Positions 18,416 to 27,074 are shown, numbered from the stretch's first letter. The stretch: 64,000 nucleotides of DNA from JANSYA01 sp965243385 (GCA_965243385.1 CBDEUV010000002.1:2852001-2916000), one strand, 5' to 3'. Made by a program: numbers and translations. The notes: generated from the letters alone by a model not told the origin.

Positions 18416-18817
18416 TCACTCTTCGCGAGTCGCCGGCAGAACATCCCGCGCTTCAAGAAAGGCCAGCCCCAGCACGAAAAGCGCTTCCAGTCCCATGTGC
18501 ACCAGCAGCAAGATCGGCGGTTCACCGGTTTGCGACAGCCACCAGATCTGCGCAAAGCACTGACCGGCCCAGAGGCTGTTCGCGATAATCAATAAGATCG
18601 CACCGACCAGCGGCACGCGCTCGCTCCGCCGCGTGATCAATACCAGCGCGCCGGAAAAGCAGCCGTACATCACATTCGCTCCGCCAATAAAAAGCACGTA
18701 TCCGATCGGCCATTCGAAAAATGAACCTGTTAAAATTGGAGTCAGGCTCAATGTCGCGATGCCGACCGCCAGACCGGCCAGCGAGTCGGTGCTCAAAATC
18801 GTAATTGCTCGTTTCAT
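18416..18817 (-). CDS. Small four-helix membrane protein, unknown function
   Basis: 133 residues with four evident hydrophobic helices (about 13-30, 38-60, 68-88 and 102-120) and short polar loops. No catalytic motif is seen. It is divergent from the TetR-AlkB operon, its start lying about 180 bp from that promoter, so the TetR protein might also act on it. Similar small membrane proteins of this layout are common and mostly uncharacterised. The ATG at 18817 is followed by KRAIT, a normal positive-inside start. Confidence 0.6.
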   Translation of the reverse strand: MKRAITILSTDSLAGLAVGIATLSLTPILTGSFFEWPIGYVLFIGGANVMYGCFSGALVLITRRSERVPLVGAILLIIANSLWAGQCFAQIWWLSQTGEPPILLLVHMGLEALFVLGLAFLEARDVLPATREE

Positions 18818-18998
18818 GGTCCTGAGCTTAGCCGGGCCAGTGGCTTCGATCGACTGGACTTATAATGTGAGGCGAAAAAATCGACCCTCGCTTCAGTCGG
18901 CGGCGCGCGCTCTGGCCGGGTGCGGCCCCGCAGATTCGCGGGCCCGATTTCTGGCGGCTCAGACCGGACCTCAGGAGCCTTTCCCACGCAGAATTTCT

Positions 18999-19027
18999 TT
19001 GACAGATCTCTCAATTTATTTTATAAC
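18999..19027 (+). promoter_or_regulatory. Sigma-70-type promoter of the tetR-alkB operon
   Basis: TTGACA at 18999-19004, a 17-bp AT-rich spacer, and TATAAC at 19022-19027. The -35 is a perfect consensus and the -10 has one mismatch, the best promoter match I found in the window. It lies 65 bp upstream of the TetR start codon. Confidence 0.75.
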
Positions 19028-19045
19028 GGTTGTCCGAAATAAATC

Positions 19046-19073
19046 AGACTCAGAATGCGAACTTTTCGAGTCT
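19046..19073. promoter_or_regulatory. Possible TetR operator (AGACTC-N16-GAGTCT)
   Basis: A 6-bp perfect inverted repeat with a 16-bp spacer lies between the -10 box and the TetR start codon, where binding would block transcription. The length (28 bp) fits TetR-family operators, but six-base arms can arise by chance. Confidence 0.3.
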
Positions 19074-19091
19074 CAGGAGCAGTCCCGGAAG

Positions 19092-19670
19092 ATGCCCAAA
19101 ATCGTAGATCATGAACAGCAGCGGATCCAGATTCTGAACGGATCCTTTGAGCTCTTCGCCCGCCAGGGTTATTCCGCCCTGACCATGCGCCAGATCGCGT
19201 CTGGAGTGGGAATCTCCACGGGGGCCCTGTATCACTATTTCCCCACGAAAGAGGGCATGTTCGAAGAGATGTTCGCCCACATGAGCCGCGAAGTCGTGTC
19301 GGACGCGGTGGCCATGCTGAACGGAGACGAGGACAGCGCCGACCGTCTGGCCGTGTTGATGCACTACGTGCAAACCAACGAAAGCCGGCTGCAGGGCATG
19401 CTCTTTCTGATTCTGGATTATTATCGTTATCAGAATCCGGACGACGCGACCGACTTCAGCCGCCAGATTGTGGGTTTCTTTCGCCAGATGCTCGCCGAGC
19501 AGGTCGGCCTGAAGGATGGGGATCCGGATCGAGCGGCGGCAATTCTCAGTTCGATTCTGGGAATTCTATTTCATCGCCTGCTGGACCCGGCCCACGAATT
19601 CGAACGCCTGGCCCGCTTCGCGCCGGGCGTTTCGGATGCAAGCGCAGCCGACAGCGCAACGCCCTCTTGA
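19092..19670 (+). CDS. TetR/AcrR-family regulator, probably of alkB
   Basis: 192 residues from the ATG at 19092; the frame is open upstream to 18633 but would run through the promoter. The N-terminal helix-turn-helix is clear (about 15-60): SFELFARQGYSALTMRQIA, GVGISTGALYHYFPTKEGMF. The C-terminal helical part (60-192) is the ligand and dimerisation domain, with no recognisable ligand motif. It lies 27 bp upstream of alkB in the same direction, behind a good promoter, so it likely autoregulates and controls alkB in response to an alkane, fatty acid or acyl-CoA. That effector is inference. Confidence 0.85.
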   Translation: MPKIVDHEQQRIQILNGSFELFARQGYSALTMRQIASGVGISTGALYHYFPTKEGMFEEMFAHMSREVVSDAVAMLNGDEDSADRLAVLMHYVQTNESRLQGMLFLILDYYRYQNPDDATDFSRQIVGFFRQMLAEQVGLKDGDPDRAAAILSSILGILFHRLLDPAHEFERLARFAPGVSDASAADSATPS

Positions 19671-19697
19671 CCTTCGATTCGATTAAGGAGTTTCGCC

Positions 19698-20876
19698 ATG
19701 TTTGAAAAATTCGATTCAACGACCATGCTGAAGATCAAGAAATTCGGTTATCTTCTCGTTCTCATCGCGCCGGCGGTGCAAATTCTTTCGTGGTACTTCG
19801 CGCAGTCGCGGCCGGAGCTGTCGACGTTCTGGGCGTTTTTTCCACTCGTATTCGTTTTCGGAATCGTGCCCCTCGCCGATTATCTCGTCGGCAAAGACCC
19901 CTCCAATCCCGACGAAAACGACGAGGTGCCCGCGCTAAACGAAGAGCGCATCTATCGCTGGTTTACGATTGCGATGCTGCCTGTCTATCTGGCGTTCATC
20001 GCCTTCGCGGGGTGGGTCTTCGCCGCCCCTACTGGCATGAGCGGCTTCAACACTCTCGGACAAATCGGCTGGCTGCTTTCGACGGGGGTGATGGGCGGCA
20101 TCATCGCGATCAACGTGGGCCACGAGCTGATTCATAAAGAACCGCGCATCGAAAACTGGGCGGGAGGCCTGCTGTATGCGAGCGTGACCTACGCCACGTT
20201 TAAGGTCGAACATGTGCGCGGACATCACGTGCACGTGTCGACGCCCGAAGACGCCTCTTCGTCCAGATTTAATCAGAGCCTGTACAGTTTCGTGCCGCAG
20301 GCGGTGGTGCGCAATTTCATCGCCGGCTGGCGTCTGCAAAAAGAATATCTCGCGCGCAAGGGCAAATCGGCCTTTTCACTCGAAAATGAATTGATCTGGT
20401 GGTACGCCTGTTCGTTCGCTTTCGCCGCCTGCTTTTATGCGGCCTTCGGCTGGATCGGCGTCGCTTTCTTTTTCGCGCAGGGTTTTATCGCCGGCCTCAC
20501 GCTTGAGATCATCAACTATATCGAACACTACGGCCTGCATCGCCGCAAACTGGAAAACGGCCGCTACGAAAGCGTGACGCCGGCGCACAGCTGGAATAGC
20601 AACTACCTGCTGACGAATCTGTTTTTGTTTCAACTGCAGCGTCATTCGGATCACCACGCCTACGCCCGGCGACGTTATCAGGTCCTGCGTCACTACGACG
20701 ATAGCCCCCAGCTGCCGGCTGGTTATGCTACGATGTTTGTACTCGCGTTTTTTCCGCCGCTGTGGAAACGAGTTATGAATCCGCGGGTCGAAAGGTACTA
20801 TAAAGGCGAAATGGATCAGCTGTTTCGAAAGCCCGCGGCCCGGCGCGTCGCCGCACTGCCGGCGGCAGGCCGTTGA
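19698..20876 (+). CDS. alkB: Alkane 1-monooxygenase (AlkB-type non-haem di-iron hydroxylase)
   Basis: 392 residues, normal length. Six membrane helices are expected. All diagnostic histidine motifs are present: HELIHK (about 143-148), EHVRGHHVH (about 173-181), NYIEHYGL (about 273-280) and LQRHSDHHA (about 314-322). These bind the two irons that hydroxylate the terminal carbon of n-alkanes using O2, with electrons from rubredoxin. AAGGAG with 7-nt spacing precedes the ATG. No rubredoxin or rubredoxin reductase gene is in the window, so the electron donor is encoded elsewhere. Second gene of the tetR-alkB operon. Activity on fatty acyl chains instead of alkanes cannot be excluded. Confidence 0.92.
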   Translation: MFEKFDSTTMLKIKKFGYLLVLIAPAVQILSWYFAQSRPELSTFWAFFPLVFVFGIVPLADYLVGKDPSNPDENDEVPALNEERIYRWFTIAMLPVYLAFIAFAGWVFAAPTGMSGFNTLGQIGWLLSTGVMGGIIAINVGHELIHKEPRIENWAGGLLYASVTYATFKVEHVRGHHVHVSTPEDASSSRFNQSLYSFVPQAVVRNFIAGWRLQKEYLARKGKSAFSLENELIWWYACSFAFAACFYAAFGWIGVAFFFAQGFIAGLTLEIINYIEHYGLHRRKLENGRYESVTPAHSWNSNYLLTNLFLFQLQRHSDHHAYARRRYQVLRHYDDSPQLPAGYATMFVLAFFPPLWKRVMNPRVERYYKGEMDQLFRKPAARRVAALPAAGR

Positions 20877-20913
20877 GTCGAAGCATCGCTTGCGCGAAGT
20901 ATCCGCCTGCTCT

Positions 20914-21309
20914 TCACGACTGTGGATCGCCGTCGAAATGCTTCGCGTCCGCGTGAACCAGTTGCCACGAAGGTTTCGCAGCGACGTGTTCGTGAAACCA
21001 GACTTTCAATTCAGGATCGGAGTCCAGGCTGTTCGCGGCCACGGGAAATTTCGCTTCGGTTGAGAGAACTTCGCCCAGGCTCGATCCGCAGAGCTTACAG
21101 AAACATCGCCTGTACTTGAAGGGTTCTTCGGGAACGTATTCGCTTACAAATTCTTTTCCGGACACCCAGCTAAAGGTTTTGCCGGCGACCATAAAAAACT
21201 CGGAGACGCCGAGCTTCCGGCATCGACTGCAATGGCACACGCCGAGCCACTCCGGTTTATCCGATAGCGTGAATTTTACTTTTCCGCAACAACAACTTCC
21301 CTGAATCAT
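20914..21309 (-). CDS. GFA-family zinc protein (Gfa/CENP-V fold)
   Basis: 131 residues. Cys pattern CCC at about 6-8, CHCSRC at about 25-30 and RRCFCKLCGS at about 69-78 matches the glutathione-dependent formaldehyde-activating (GFA/CENP-V) family, which carries structural and catalytic zinc sites. Most members have no proven substrate; some act on glutathione adducts. The gene starts at ATG 21309, and a palindromic site (21383-21403) lies 74 bp upstream. A decayed, internally deleted copy including its upstream region lies at 27075-27330. It converges on alkB with a 37-bp gap. Confidence 0.85.
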   Translation of the reverse strand: MIQGSCCCGKVKFTLSDKPEWLGVCHCSRCRKLGVSEFFMVAGKTFSWVSGKEFVSEYVPEEPFKYRRCFCKLCGSSLGEVLSTEAKFPVAANSLDSDPELKVWFHEHVAAKPSWQLVHADAKHFDGDPQS

Positions 21310-21382
21310 AGATGCTCGATATTTTTCGCGCGCTCTTTTGCATAGGAATACCCTTCGGGTCGGTGGAAAATTCTATGCGATG

Positions 21383-21403
21383 TATATGACACAAGTTGAC
21401 ATA
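21383..21403. promoter_or_regulatory. Palindromic operator-like site upstream of GFA gene
   Basis: TATATGACA-N5-TGACATA, an inverted repeat with one mismatch in the 7-bp arms. The same layout, with perfect arms, lies at exactly the same distance (74 bp) from the start of the decayed GFA copy (27307-27327). Conservation in both copies supports a binding site for an unidentified repressor or activator, unless the duplication is very recent. Confidence 0.5.
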
Positions 21404-21463
21404 GTAACTGTGATCGCGCGACCAGGTGCGTACGGCGACAGCCAGGCGAAAGATCTATGAAGA

Positions 21464-21505
21464 CGCGATGGGTTTTCCCGTGAACTCCAGGGAAAACCCA
21501 TCGCG
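21464..21505. terminator. Strong hairpin after the 21521-23833 lipoprotein gene
   Basis: A perfect 16-bp stem (CGCGATGGGTTTTCCC and its complement) with a 10-nt loop starts 16 bp beyond the stop of the minus-strand gene. No T-tract follows on either strand, so it may be a terminator stem, an mRNA 3' stabiliser or a transcription barrier. Confidence 0.55.
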
Positions 21506-21520
21506 AAAGAATTGCACTTC

Positions 21521-23833
21521 TTATCGTAAAAAGTACAGGACCCGATTGTTGTTTGTATCGGCTACGTACAGATTCTCACCGGAATCAACGGCGACCGAGT
21601 AGGGGCCGGAAAGACTCTCCGCAGAAACACCGCCGCTATTGCCCGTCGCAGAGGCAAAGCTCCCCTGTTGACCAAAGACCGCTGTGGCGTCGGTCAGAGA
21701 CGACGAATAGAACAGCACGCGGTTGTTGTTCGTATCCGCGATATAGACATTATCTGAAGAGTCTATCGCGACCGAATACGGTGCGGACAGGGTACCGGCT
21801 GTTACCGAACCGCCTTTGTTGCCCGCGGCGGTCGTAAGATCGCCGCCCTGCCCGTAGACCCGTGTAGCAGTCGTGCTCGTGCCAGCATAGTACAACACAC
21901 GGTTGTTATTCACATCCGCGATGTACACGTTGTCCGAGGAGTCCAGCGCCACCGTAAACGGTCCAGACAGGGTCGCCGCCGTTACCGAGCCGCCTTTGTT
22001 ACCCGCTGCGGTCGTAAGGTCGCCGCTCTGCCCGTAGACTCGCGTAGCAGTCGTGCTCGTGCCAGCGTAGTACAGCACACGGTTGTTGTTCGTGTCCGCG
22101 ATATAGACATCCCCCGATGAGTCAACCACCACCCCGCGCGGTCCGGATAAAGTACCGGCCGTTACCGAACCGCCTTTGTTGCCCGTAGCGGTCGTAAGGT
22201 CGCCGCCCTGCCCGTAGACCCGGGTCGCGGTCGTGCTCGTGCCGGCGTAGTACAGCACACGGTTGTTATTCAGGTCCGCGATATAGACATCCCCGGATGA
22301 ATCAACCGCCACGGCCGCAGGACCGGACAGCGTATTCGCCGCGGGACCGCCTCCCCGGTTGGCGCTGTTGCTTACGAAATCAGGCTGGCCGTAGACGCGC
22401 GTAGCGGTCGTGCTTCCGGACGGATAGTACAGCACCCGGTTGTTGTTTGTGTCCGCGATGTACGCGTTGCCCGACGAATCCGTCGTTACCGAATACGGAC
22501 CGGAGATGCTGCTTGCGCTCAGGCCGCTGTTGTTGCCCGCGTTACTGGTGAATACTCCGAATTGACCATACACGCGTGCAGCGCCGCTCGAAGGATAACG
22601 CAGCACCCGATTGTTATTCGTATCGGCGACATACACGTTTCCGGAGTCGTCTACCGAAACAGCATACGGACCCGACAGAGTATTCGCCGTAACCGAACCC
22701 CCGCTATTCCCCGCATTCCCGGTCAGGCTTCCGAATTGGCCGAAAACGACAGTCGCGTCGATCAATGTGGAAGGATAGTACAGCACGCGGTTGTTGTTCG
22801 TATCCGCGATATAGACATTATCTGAAGAGTCTATCGCGACCGAATACGGTGCGGACAGGGTCCCGGCTGTTACCGAGCCGCCTTTGTTACCCGCGGCGGT
22901 CGTGAATACTCCGCCCTGGCCGTAGACCCGCGTAGCGGTGGTACTCGTGCCGGCGTAGTACAAGACACGGTTGTTGTTCACATCCGCGATATACACGTTG
23001 TCCGAGGAGTCCAGCGCGACCGTAAACGGTCCAGACAGGGTCGCCGCCGTTACCGAACCGCCTTTGTTGCCCGCTGCAGTGGTGAATACTCCGCTCTGGC
23101 CGTAGACTCGCGTAGCGGTCGTACTCGTGCCGGCGTAGTACAGCACACGGTTGTTGTTCGTGTCCGCGATATAAACATCCCCGGAGGAATCAACCCCCAC
23201 GCCCCGGGGTCCGGATAGGGTCGCCGCAGTCACCGAACCGCCTTTGTTGCCCGCGGCAGTCGTGAATACTCCGCCCTGGCCGTAGACCCGTGTAGCAGTC
23301 GTGCTCGTGCCGGCGTAGTACAGCACACGGTTGTTATTCAGGTCCGCGATATAGACATCCCCGGAGGAATCAACAGCTACGGCCGCCGGACCGGACAACG
23401 TATTCGCCGCGGGACCGCCTCCCCGGTTCGCGCTGTTGCTTACGAAATCGGGCTGTCCGTAGACCCGCGTAGCGGTCGTGCTTCCGGACGGATAGTACAG
23501 CACCCGGTTGTTATTCGTATCCGCGATGTACGCGTTGCCTGATGAATCGGTCGTTACCGAATACGGACCGGAGATGCTGTTTGCACTCAGGCCGCCGTTA
23601 TTGCCGGCATTACTCGTGAACGCTCCGAATTGACCATACACGCGGGTGCCTGTCGGGGTAGCAGGCCCCAGAGCGTAGGCGCTCGGATTCCATGCCTGGT
23701 CGCCGGCAAGACCGGCCAGCAATAGTGCCGCCGGGGAATCGGCGTTTTTCGACTGCGATCCGCATCCGATGAGCCCGGCCACGACAATTAAGACGCCGGA
23801 TAATAATCCGGGTTTGAGCAATATGCTCTTCAT
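21521..23833 (-). CDS. Lipoprotein with two tandem six-bladed NHL-type propellers
   Basis: 770 residues. GAGGAG with 6-nt spacing precedes the ATG. The signal peptide ends at GLIGC, followed by a short acidic linker and LLLAGLAGDQ. Twelve repeats of about 57 residues follow (RVYGQ, NKGGSVTA-TLSGP, AVDSSGNVYIADTNNNRVLYY). Repeats 1-6 and 7-12 are near-identical in order, so the protein is a duplicated six-bladed propeller (second half about 21521-22576). Blades 3-5 of the first half all have GVFTTA, while blades 9-11 of the second all have GDLTTA, a sign of local homogenisation. Likely surface-exposed; ligand unknown. A strong hairpin follows the stop. Confidence 0.88.
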   Translation of the reverse strand: MKSILLKPGLLSGVLIVVAGLIGCGSQSKNADSPAALLLAGLAGDQAWNPSAYALGPATPTGTRVYGQFGAFTSNAGNNGGLSANSISGPYSVTTDSSGNAYIADTNNNRVLYYPSGSTTATRVYGQPDFVSNSANRGGGPAANTLSGPAAVAVDSSGDVYIADLNNNRVLYYAGTSTTATRVYGQGGVFTTAAGNKGGSVTAATLSGPRGVGVDSSGDVYIADTNNNRVLYYAGTSTTATRVYGQSGVFTTAAGNKGGSVTAATLSGPFTVALDSSDNVYIADVNNNRVLYYAGTSTTATRVYGQGGVFTTAAGNKGGSVTAGTLSAPYSVAIDSSDNVYIADTNNNRVLYYPSTLIDATVVFGQFGSLTGNAGNSGGSVTANTLSGPYAVSVDDSGNVYVADTNNNRVLRYPSSGAARVYGQFGVFTSNAGNNSGLSASSISGPYSVTTDSSGNAYIADTNNNRVLYYPSGSTTATRVYGQPDFVSNSANRGGGPAANTLSGPAAVAVDSSGDVYIADLNNNRVLYYAGTSTTATRVYGQGGDLTTATGNKGGSVTAGTLSGPRGVVVDSSGDVYIADTNNNRVLYYAGTSTTATRVYGQSGDLTTAAGNKGGSVTAATLSGPFTVALDSSDNVYIADVNNNRVLYYAGTSTTATRVYGQGGDLTTAAGNKGGSVTAGTLSAPYSVAIDSSDNVYIADTNNNRVLFYSSSLTDATAVFGQQGSFASATGNSGGVSAESLSGPYSVAVDSGENLYVADTNNNRVLYFLR

Positions 23834-24015
23834 AAAAATCTCCTCGCGGCCGCAGGCCGCTGGTTCAGCTGGTTTGAGCTCCGGCCCCTCCCTGTGGACA
23901 GACCAGACCCCTGACTGAATTGTCAGGCGAAACCGGAGAATCCCCCGCTCAGCCTGGGTTTTTTCAGGAAATTTTTATGAATTCGTTTTTGCCGCGCGTT
24001 GTGATTGTCAGGCAC

Positions 24016-24528
24016 TCAGGGGCTGAGCACACGATAATCGCAGCACGCGAAGGGATACGAGTTATCGCAGGTATCACGCGTGGGCGCGAACGGGGCGACC
24101 TGCACGAGCGGCCCGGTCGACGTCGCAGCGCTATTCGTCCAACCGGTACAGTCATGCCCGGTCAGGGTGCCCGGCGTTACGGATTGTTCGAACGTGCCGT
24201 ACCAGGAAGCCGCAGGAACTGTAATTCCGAATTGAACTCCGGTCTGTAATTCCGCAGGCGTACACAGATGCGCAGTGGAACTCCCGCAGGCAGTCGTACA
24301 CAGAGTGCGAATCGCCGCGTAACCTCCGGCGTTGCCCGGGAACGGCGCCGTCTGCCCGCAGTATTGTCCGACCACGATCGTGGCTCCGGTACTGACCTGC
24401 GCGAGAAATCCGAATAATCCAGACGGAGGCAGCCGTCGTTCTCTCTCGAAATCACATCCGGCAAAAGATGGAGTGAGTATCAATATGGCCGCAACGGCGC
24501 CCGCCCGGATTTTCTGTTTGGCTTTCAT
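24016..24528 (-). CDS. Cys-rich small lipoprotein, DUF1554/C-type-lectin-like pattern
   Basis: 170 residues. The lipobox is SFAGC, then DFERERRLPPSG and GLFGFLAQ. The mature domain has many Cys residues in the pattern C-TAC, HLCTPAEL, ASWYGTF, CTGWTN, CDNSYPFACC. The layout (LCTPAEL, W, C-GWT, C-N-PFACC) resembles the Cys-rich lipoprotein folds of Leptospira; similarity to 15683-16408 is in layout more than in sequence. It is the last gene of a minus-strand run starting with the ECF sigma factor at 26981, with gaps of 26, 13 and -4 bp, so it is probably a target or partner of that system. Confidence 0.7.
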   Translation of the reverse strand: MKAKQKIRAGAVAAILILTPSFAGCDFERERRLPPSGLFGFLAQVSTGATIVVGQYCGQTAPFPGNAGGYAAIRTLCTTACGSSTAHLCTPAELQTGVQFGITVPAASWYGTFEQSVTPGTLTGHDCTGWTNSAATSTGPLVQVAPFAPTRDTCDNSYPFACCDYRVLSP

Positions 24529-24554
24529 ATTCTATTTCCTGATGTTCGCGCTGC

Positions 24555-25367
24555 TTAGAGTACGCCGACAAAACTAAATCGAAATTCGCCGGATACCGAC
24601 TGCGGAATAAATATACGAGCACGATTTTCCGTCGCTTCCGGCAAGAACTCGAAACGAAACGCTCCGGTGTTCGGCGTCTGTTCCGGAGCCGAACTGAAAA
24701 AACTCGAGCCGACGAATAAAGCGTCGAGTAACTGTATCGCGTAGAAACTCAAAAAGACCAGAGATGCCTGATGTCGCCTGACTCCCTGAATCTTCACCCG
24801 TGAATACAGTTGATTTTCCCGACTCAATTGATAAGCATAAATCAAAGATTGCGTGAAGGATCCCGGCCAGACGAAGAGCGTATCAGCGACCGTATTATAA
24901 TCGTTTCGAGTGCTGCGATAGCGGCGATCAGTTTTATGCAGTGCGGCCAGCGATGCAAGGGCCGCGATCGCATACACGCTGGATTTGACTCGCTCGCCGC
25001 GCTGCCATTGCGCATACCCCGGCAAAAGTAAATTACCGGCGGCAGCGCTCCACTGCAGATCCCAGGCTGTGGAAGCCCGGGATTGCCTCAGAGCATTCTT
25101 CGCTTCGGGACTTTCATTGCGCGTATTCTGTTCGTTCCAATTGTCTTCCTGAACTTTCGAATAAAAGACCTTGCGAACGTCTTTCTTTTCAAAGCTGCGG
25201 GTTCCCGCTTCGGTTTCCACAATGATGGTGTTTTGATCTTCAAGCGTAATGCGACCCCGAATGATCTCGCCGCTCTCCATGAGCAGAGTTTCACCGAAGA
25301 GATATCCGGGCGCGATAAGCGCGAGTAGTATCAGCTGAAAAAGCCCTGTAGAAAACAAATGACGCAT
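24555..25367 (-). CDS. Exported protein with SH3-like N-terminal module and membrane helices (DUF5683-like)
   Basis: 270 residues. Signal peptide at 1-25. Residues about 27-72 form a small beta module (LLMESGEIIRGRITLED, IIVETEAGTRSFEKKDV) nearly superimposable on the C-terminal 45 residues of the adjacent FecR protein. A hydrophobic region follows (about 100-220: NLLLPGYAQW, SVYAIAALASLAAL, LVFLSFYAIQLLDALFVG), similar to DUF5683-type proteins with a P-G-Q-W element. The C-terminus is beta-like (FRFEFLPE, RFSFVGVL). Likely envelope-located. It lies 13 bp downstream of fecR and is clearly in the operon. The function is not known. Confidence 0.7.
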   Translation of the reverse strand: MRHLFSTGLFQLILLALIAPGYLFGETLLMESGEIIRGRITLEDQNTIIVETEAGTRSFEKKDVRKVFYSKVQEDNWNEQNTRNESPEAKNALRQSRASTAWDLQWSAAAGNLLLPGYAQWQRGERVKSSVYAIAALASLAALHKTDRRYRSTRNDYNTVADTLFVWPGSFTQSLIYAYQLSRENQLYSRVKIQGVRRHQASLVFLSFYAIQLLDALFVGSSFFSSAPEQTPNTGAFRFEFLPEATENRARIFIPQSVSGEFRFSFVGVL

Positions 25368-25380
25368 TCAAATTAATCGA

Positions 25381-26421
25381 TCAACGGACATTTTCAGAGC
25401 TGACCAAGTCGCTTTTCGCGACCCTCCGCTGCTCCCCGCTTTCTGTCTGCACAATCAATTCATCGGCGGTCCCGCGAATCACGAAACCAACAACCGTGCG
25501 ACCATCCGACAAACGAAATCGTTGGACCGTCACATCATCTGGAAACCCGAAACGCGGCTCATCGATCTGGCGCGGTCCGGAGCTCACGGGAATCGAAACC
25601 GCCTTCTGCGCATCGAATACCAGTTTCGCAGGAGACCGTAAAACGCGCGTCTTTGTCGAGGAGGGAGACTGCCCCGCAGGACGATGCAGAAGTTCCAGCG
25701 AACCTTCGTATAACTCGAGCGTTCCCGAGTTCCGCGAAACGTTCAGATCGAAGCGGGTTCCAGTCACGCGAATCGTGAGCAAGGGGTGGCGGACTTCAAG
25801 TTGCAGCGGCTCGCTCAGATCGAATGCGCCGTTCATCTGATAAGTCGTAAATATTTGCCGGGTCGGTTTCCATTCAACGAACGCCATACCCCGCGAAATA
25901 TCCACGGTTCCTTGCTGCGCTTCGACTCTCGCGTGGCCGATCAGCAGGCGACCGTCACTCAGAGACGCGGGAGTTACGATCTCTTTTTCCAGAGTCGCCA
26001 CGCGAACCCCCGCAGGCGAAAAATCCGCATTTTCAATAACCAGAGCGACTACCGCGCCCAACGCGATCAGCAAAAGCGCAGCGGCCATGCGCGAGAAACT
26101 TTGGATTGCAAAACCCCTGTCGCGCAGCGATCGAACGCGAGATTTTCGCACTTCATCGTTCGCACTGAGTTCCGGCGCCGTCCGCCCTTCTTGATTCGGG
26201 AAATCGAAGGGAGGGATCTCAAACGGCGGAAACAATTCGGATCGTTCTTTTTCATACGCCGCATCCCAGAGCGCCCGGGCGGTCCGGCGATCCTCCGGAG
26301 TGAGCGCACGACCAGCGGAGTCCTTCGCATCGGCGACGTCGTTCGCCTCCCACAACAATCGCACAAACTCCGCTCTGGATTTCGCCAGCAATCGCCGCAA
26401 TCTATCTTTATCAAGATTCAT
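25381..26421 (-). CDS. FecR-family transmembrane anti-sigma/sigma regulator
   Basis: 346 residues from the ATG at 26421. The first four bases overlap the sigma factor stop (ATGA), indicating translational coupling. A cytoplasmic N-terminal part (1-110) includes RALWDAAYEKE; one membrane helix lies at about 115-140 (MAAALLLIALGAVVALVI); the periplasmic FecR domain covers about 150-280 (GTVDISRGMAFVEWKP, LTIRVTGTRFDLNV, GTLELYEGSLEL). A C-terminal 45-residue module (RLSDGRTVVGFVIRG, LIVQTESGEQRRVAKSDL) is shared with the next gene. FecR proteins hold or activate the cognate ECF sigma factor in response to an envelope signal. Confidence 0.85.
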   Translation of the reverse strand: MNLDKDRLRRLLAKSRAEFVRLLWEANDVADAKDSAGRALTPEDRRTARALWDAAYEKERSELFPPFEIPPFDFPNQEGRTAPELSANDEVRKSRVRSLRDRGFAIQSFSRMAAALLLIALGAVVALVIENADFSPAGVRVATLEKEIVTPASLSDGRLLIGHARVEAQQGTVDISRGMAFVEWKPTRQIFTTYQMNGAFDLSEPLQLEVRHPLLTIRVTGTRFDLNVSRNSGTLELYEGSLELLHRPAGQSPSSTKTRVLRSPAKLVFDAQKAVSIPVSSGPRQIDEPRFGFPDDVTVQRFRLSDGRTVVGFVIRGTADELIVQTESGEQRRVAKSDLVSSENVR

Positions 26422-26981
26422 TCTTTCAAATAGTCGTCCGCGAAATCGCGGATTGGTCGTTCGAGTTTGATCAGAGCTCTGCGCATCCGATGTTCGGCCG
26501 CTTTGACCGAAATTTCCAGAAGTTCCGAAATAGTTTGATAATCGAAACCTTCCATCCGGAGTTTCACCACGTCGGCGTAGTGCGCCGGCAATTCGCAAAT
26601 CACTTTATAAAAATAAGAACTGCGTTCCGCGCTCAGCAGAAGCTCCGCCGGTCCATCCCGCCTGTCGCGCTCAATACTCGCCTGTTCAGGACTTACGCCG
26701 GGATCGAGAGCCAGCCGCGAAGCCACGTATCGGCGACGATTCTTCAGGATACCGAGAAACCAGTAGCGCGGCCGGCCGAGCTCGAGGTATTCATCGAAGC
26801 GCTGCCACGCCAGCTCGAAGCAATGGTGCAGAACATCCCGGGTATGATTCTCGGGGAATCTGCAGGCCCGTAGATATCGATAAGATATTTTATAATGCTC
26901 CTCATAGAACACCGTAAACAGTCGCCTGCGTTCAGCTTCGGTTTCACTTGAGCTCCTTTGTGAGTCTAAGGGGGCATTCAT
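26418..26981 (-). CDS. ECF-family RNA polymerase sigma factor
   Basis: 187 residues. Region 2 (about 20-90) contains YEEHYKISYRYLRACRF and DVLHHCFELAWQRFDEYLE; region 4 (about 125-178) contains LPAHYADVVKLRMEGFDYQ and TISELLEISVKAAEHRMRRA. The short length and absence of region 3 fit the ECF group. It is translationally coupled to the FecR gene and heads a four-gene run down to 24016, so this sigma factor probably directs transcription of envelope proteins, including its own operon. No TonB receptor or iron gene is adjacent, which separates it from classic fecIR units. Confidence 0.87.
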   Translation of the reverse strand: MNAPLDSQRSSSETEAERRRLFTVFYEEHYKISYRYLRACRFPENHTRDVLHHCFELAWQRFDEYLELGRPRYWFLGILKNRRRYVASRLALDPGVSPEQASIERDRRDGPAELLLSAERSSYFYKVICELPAHYADVVKLRMEGFDYQTISELLEISVKAAEHRMRRALIKLERPIRDFADDYLKE

Positions 26982-27074
26982 CGCTGGATATAACCTTCCT
27001 CGTACGCTCTGAGAACTCGTTCAATCACATTACTGTCAATCGCAAAACAAATATGAGTCGCAAGGCGGGCTATA

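Noticed and set aside
21521..23833. Regularly spaced repeats resembling a CRISPR array
   Set aside because: The repeats are about 171-180 bp, in frame, and encode propeller blades; no spacers or cas genes.
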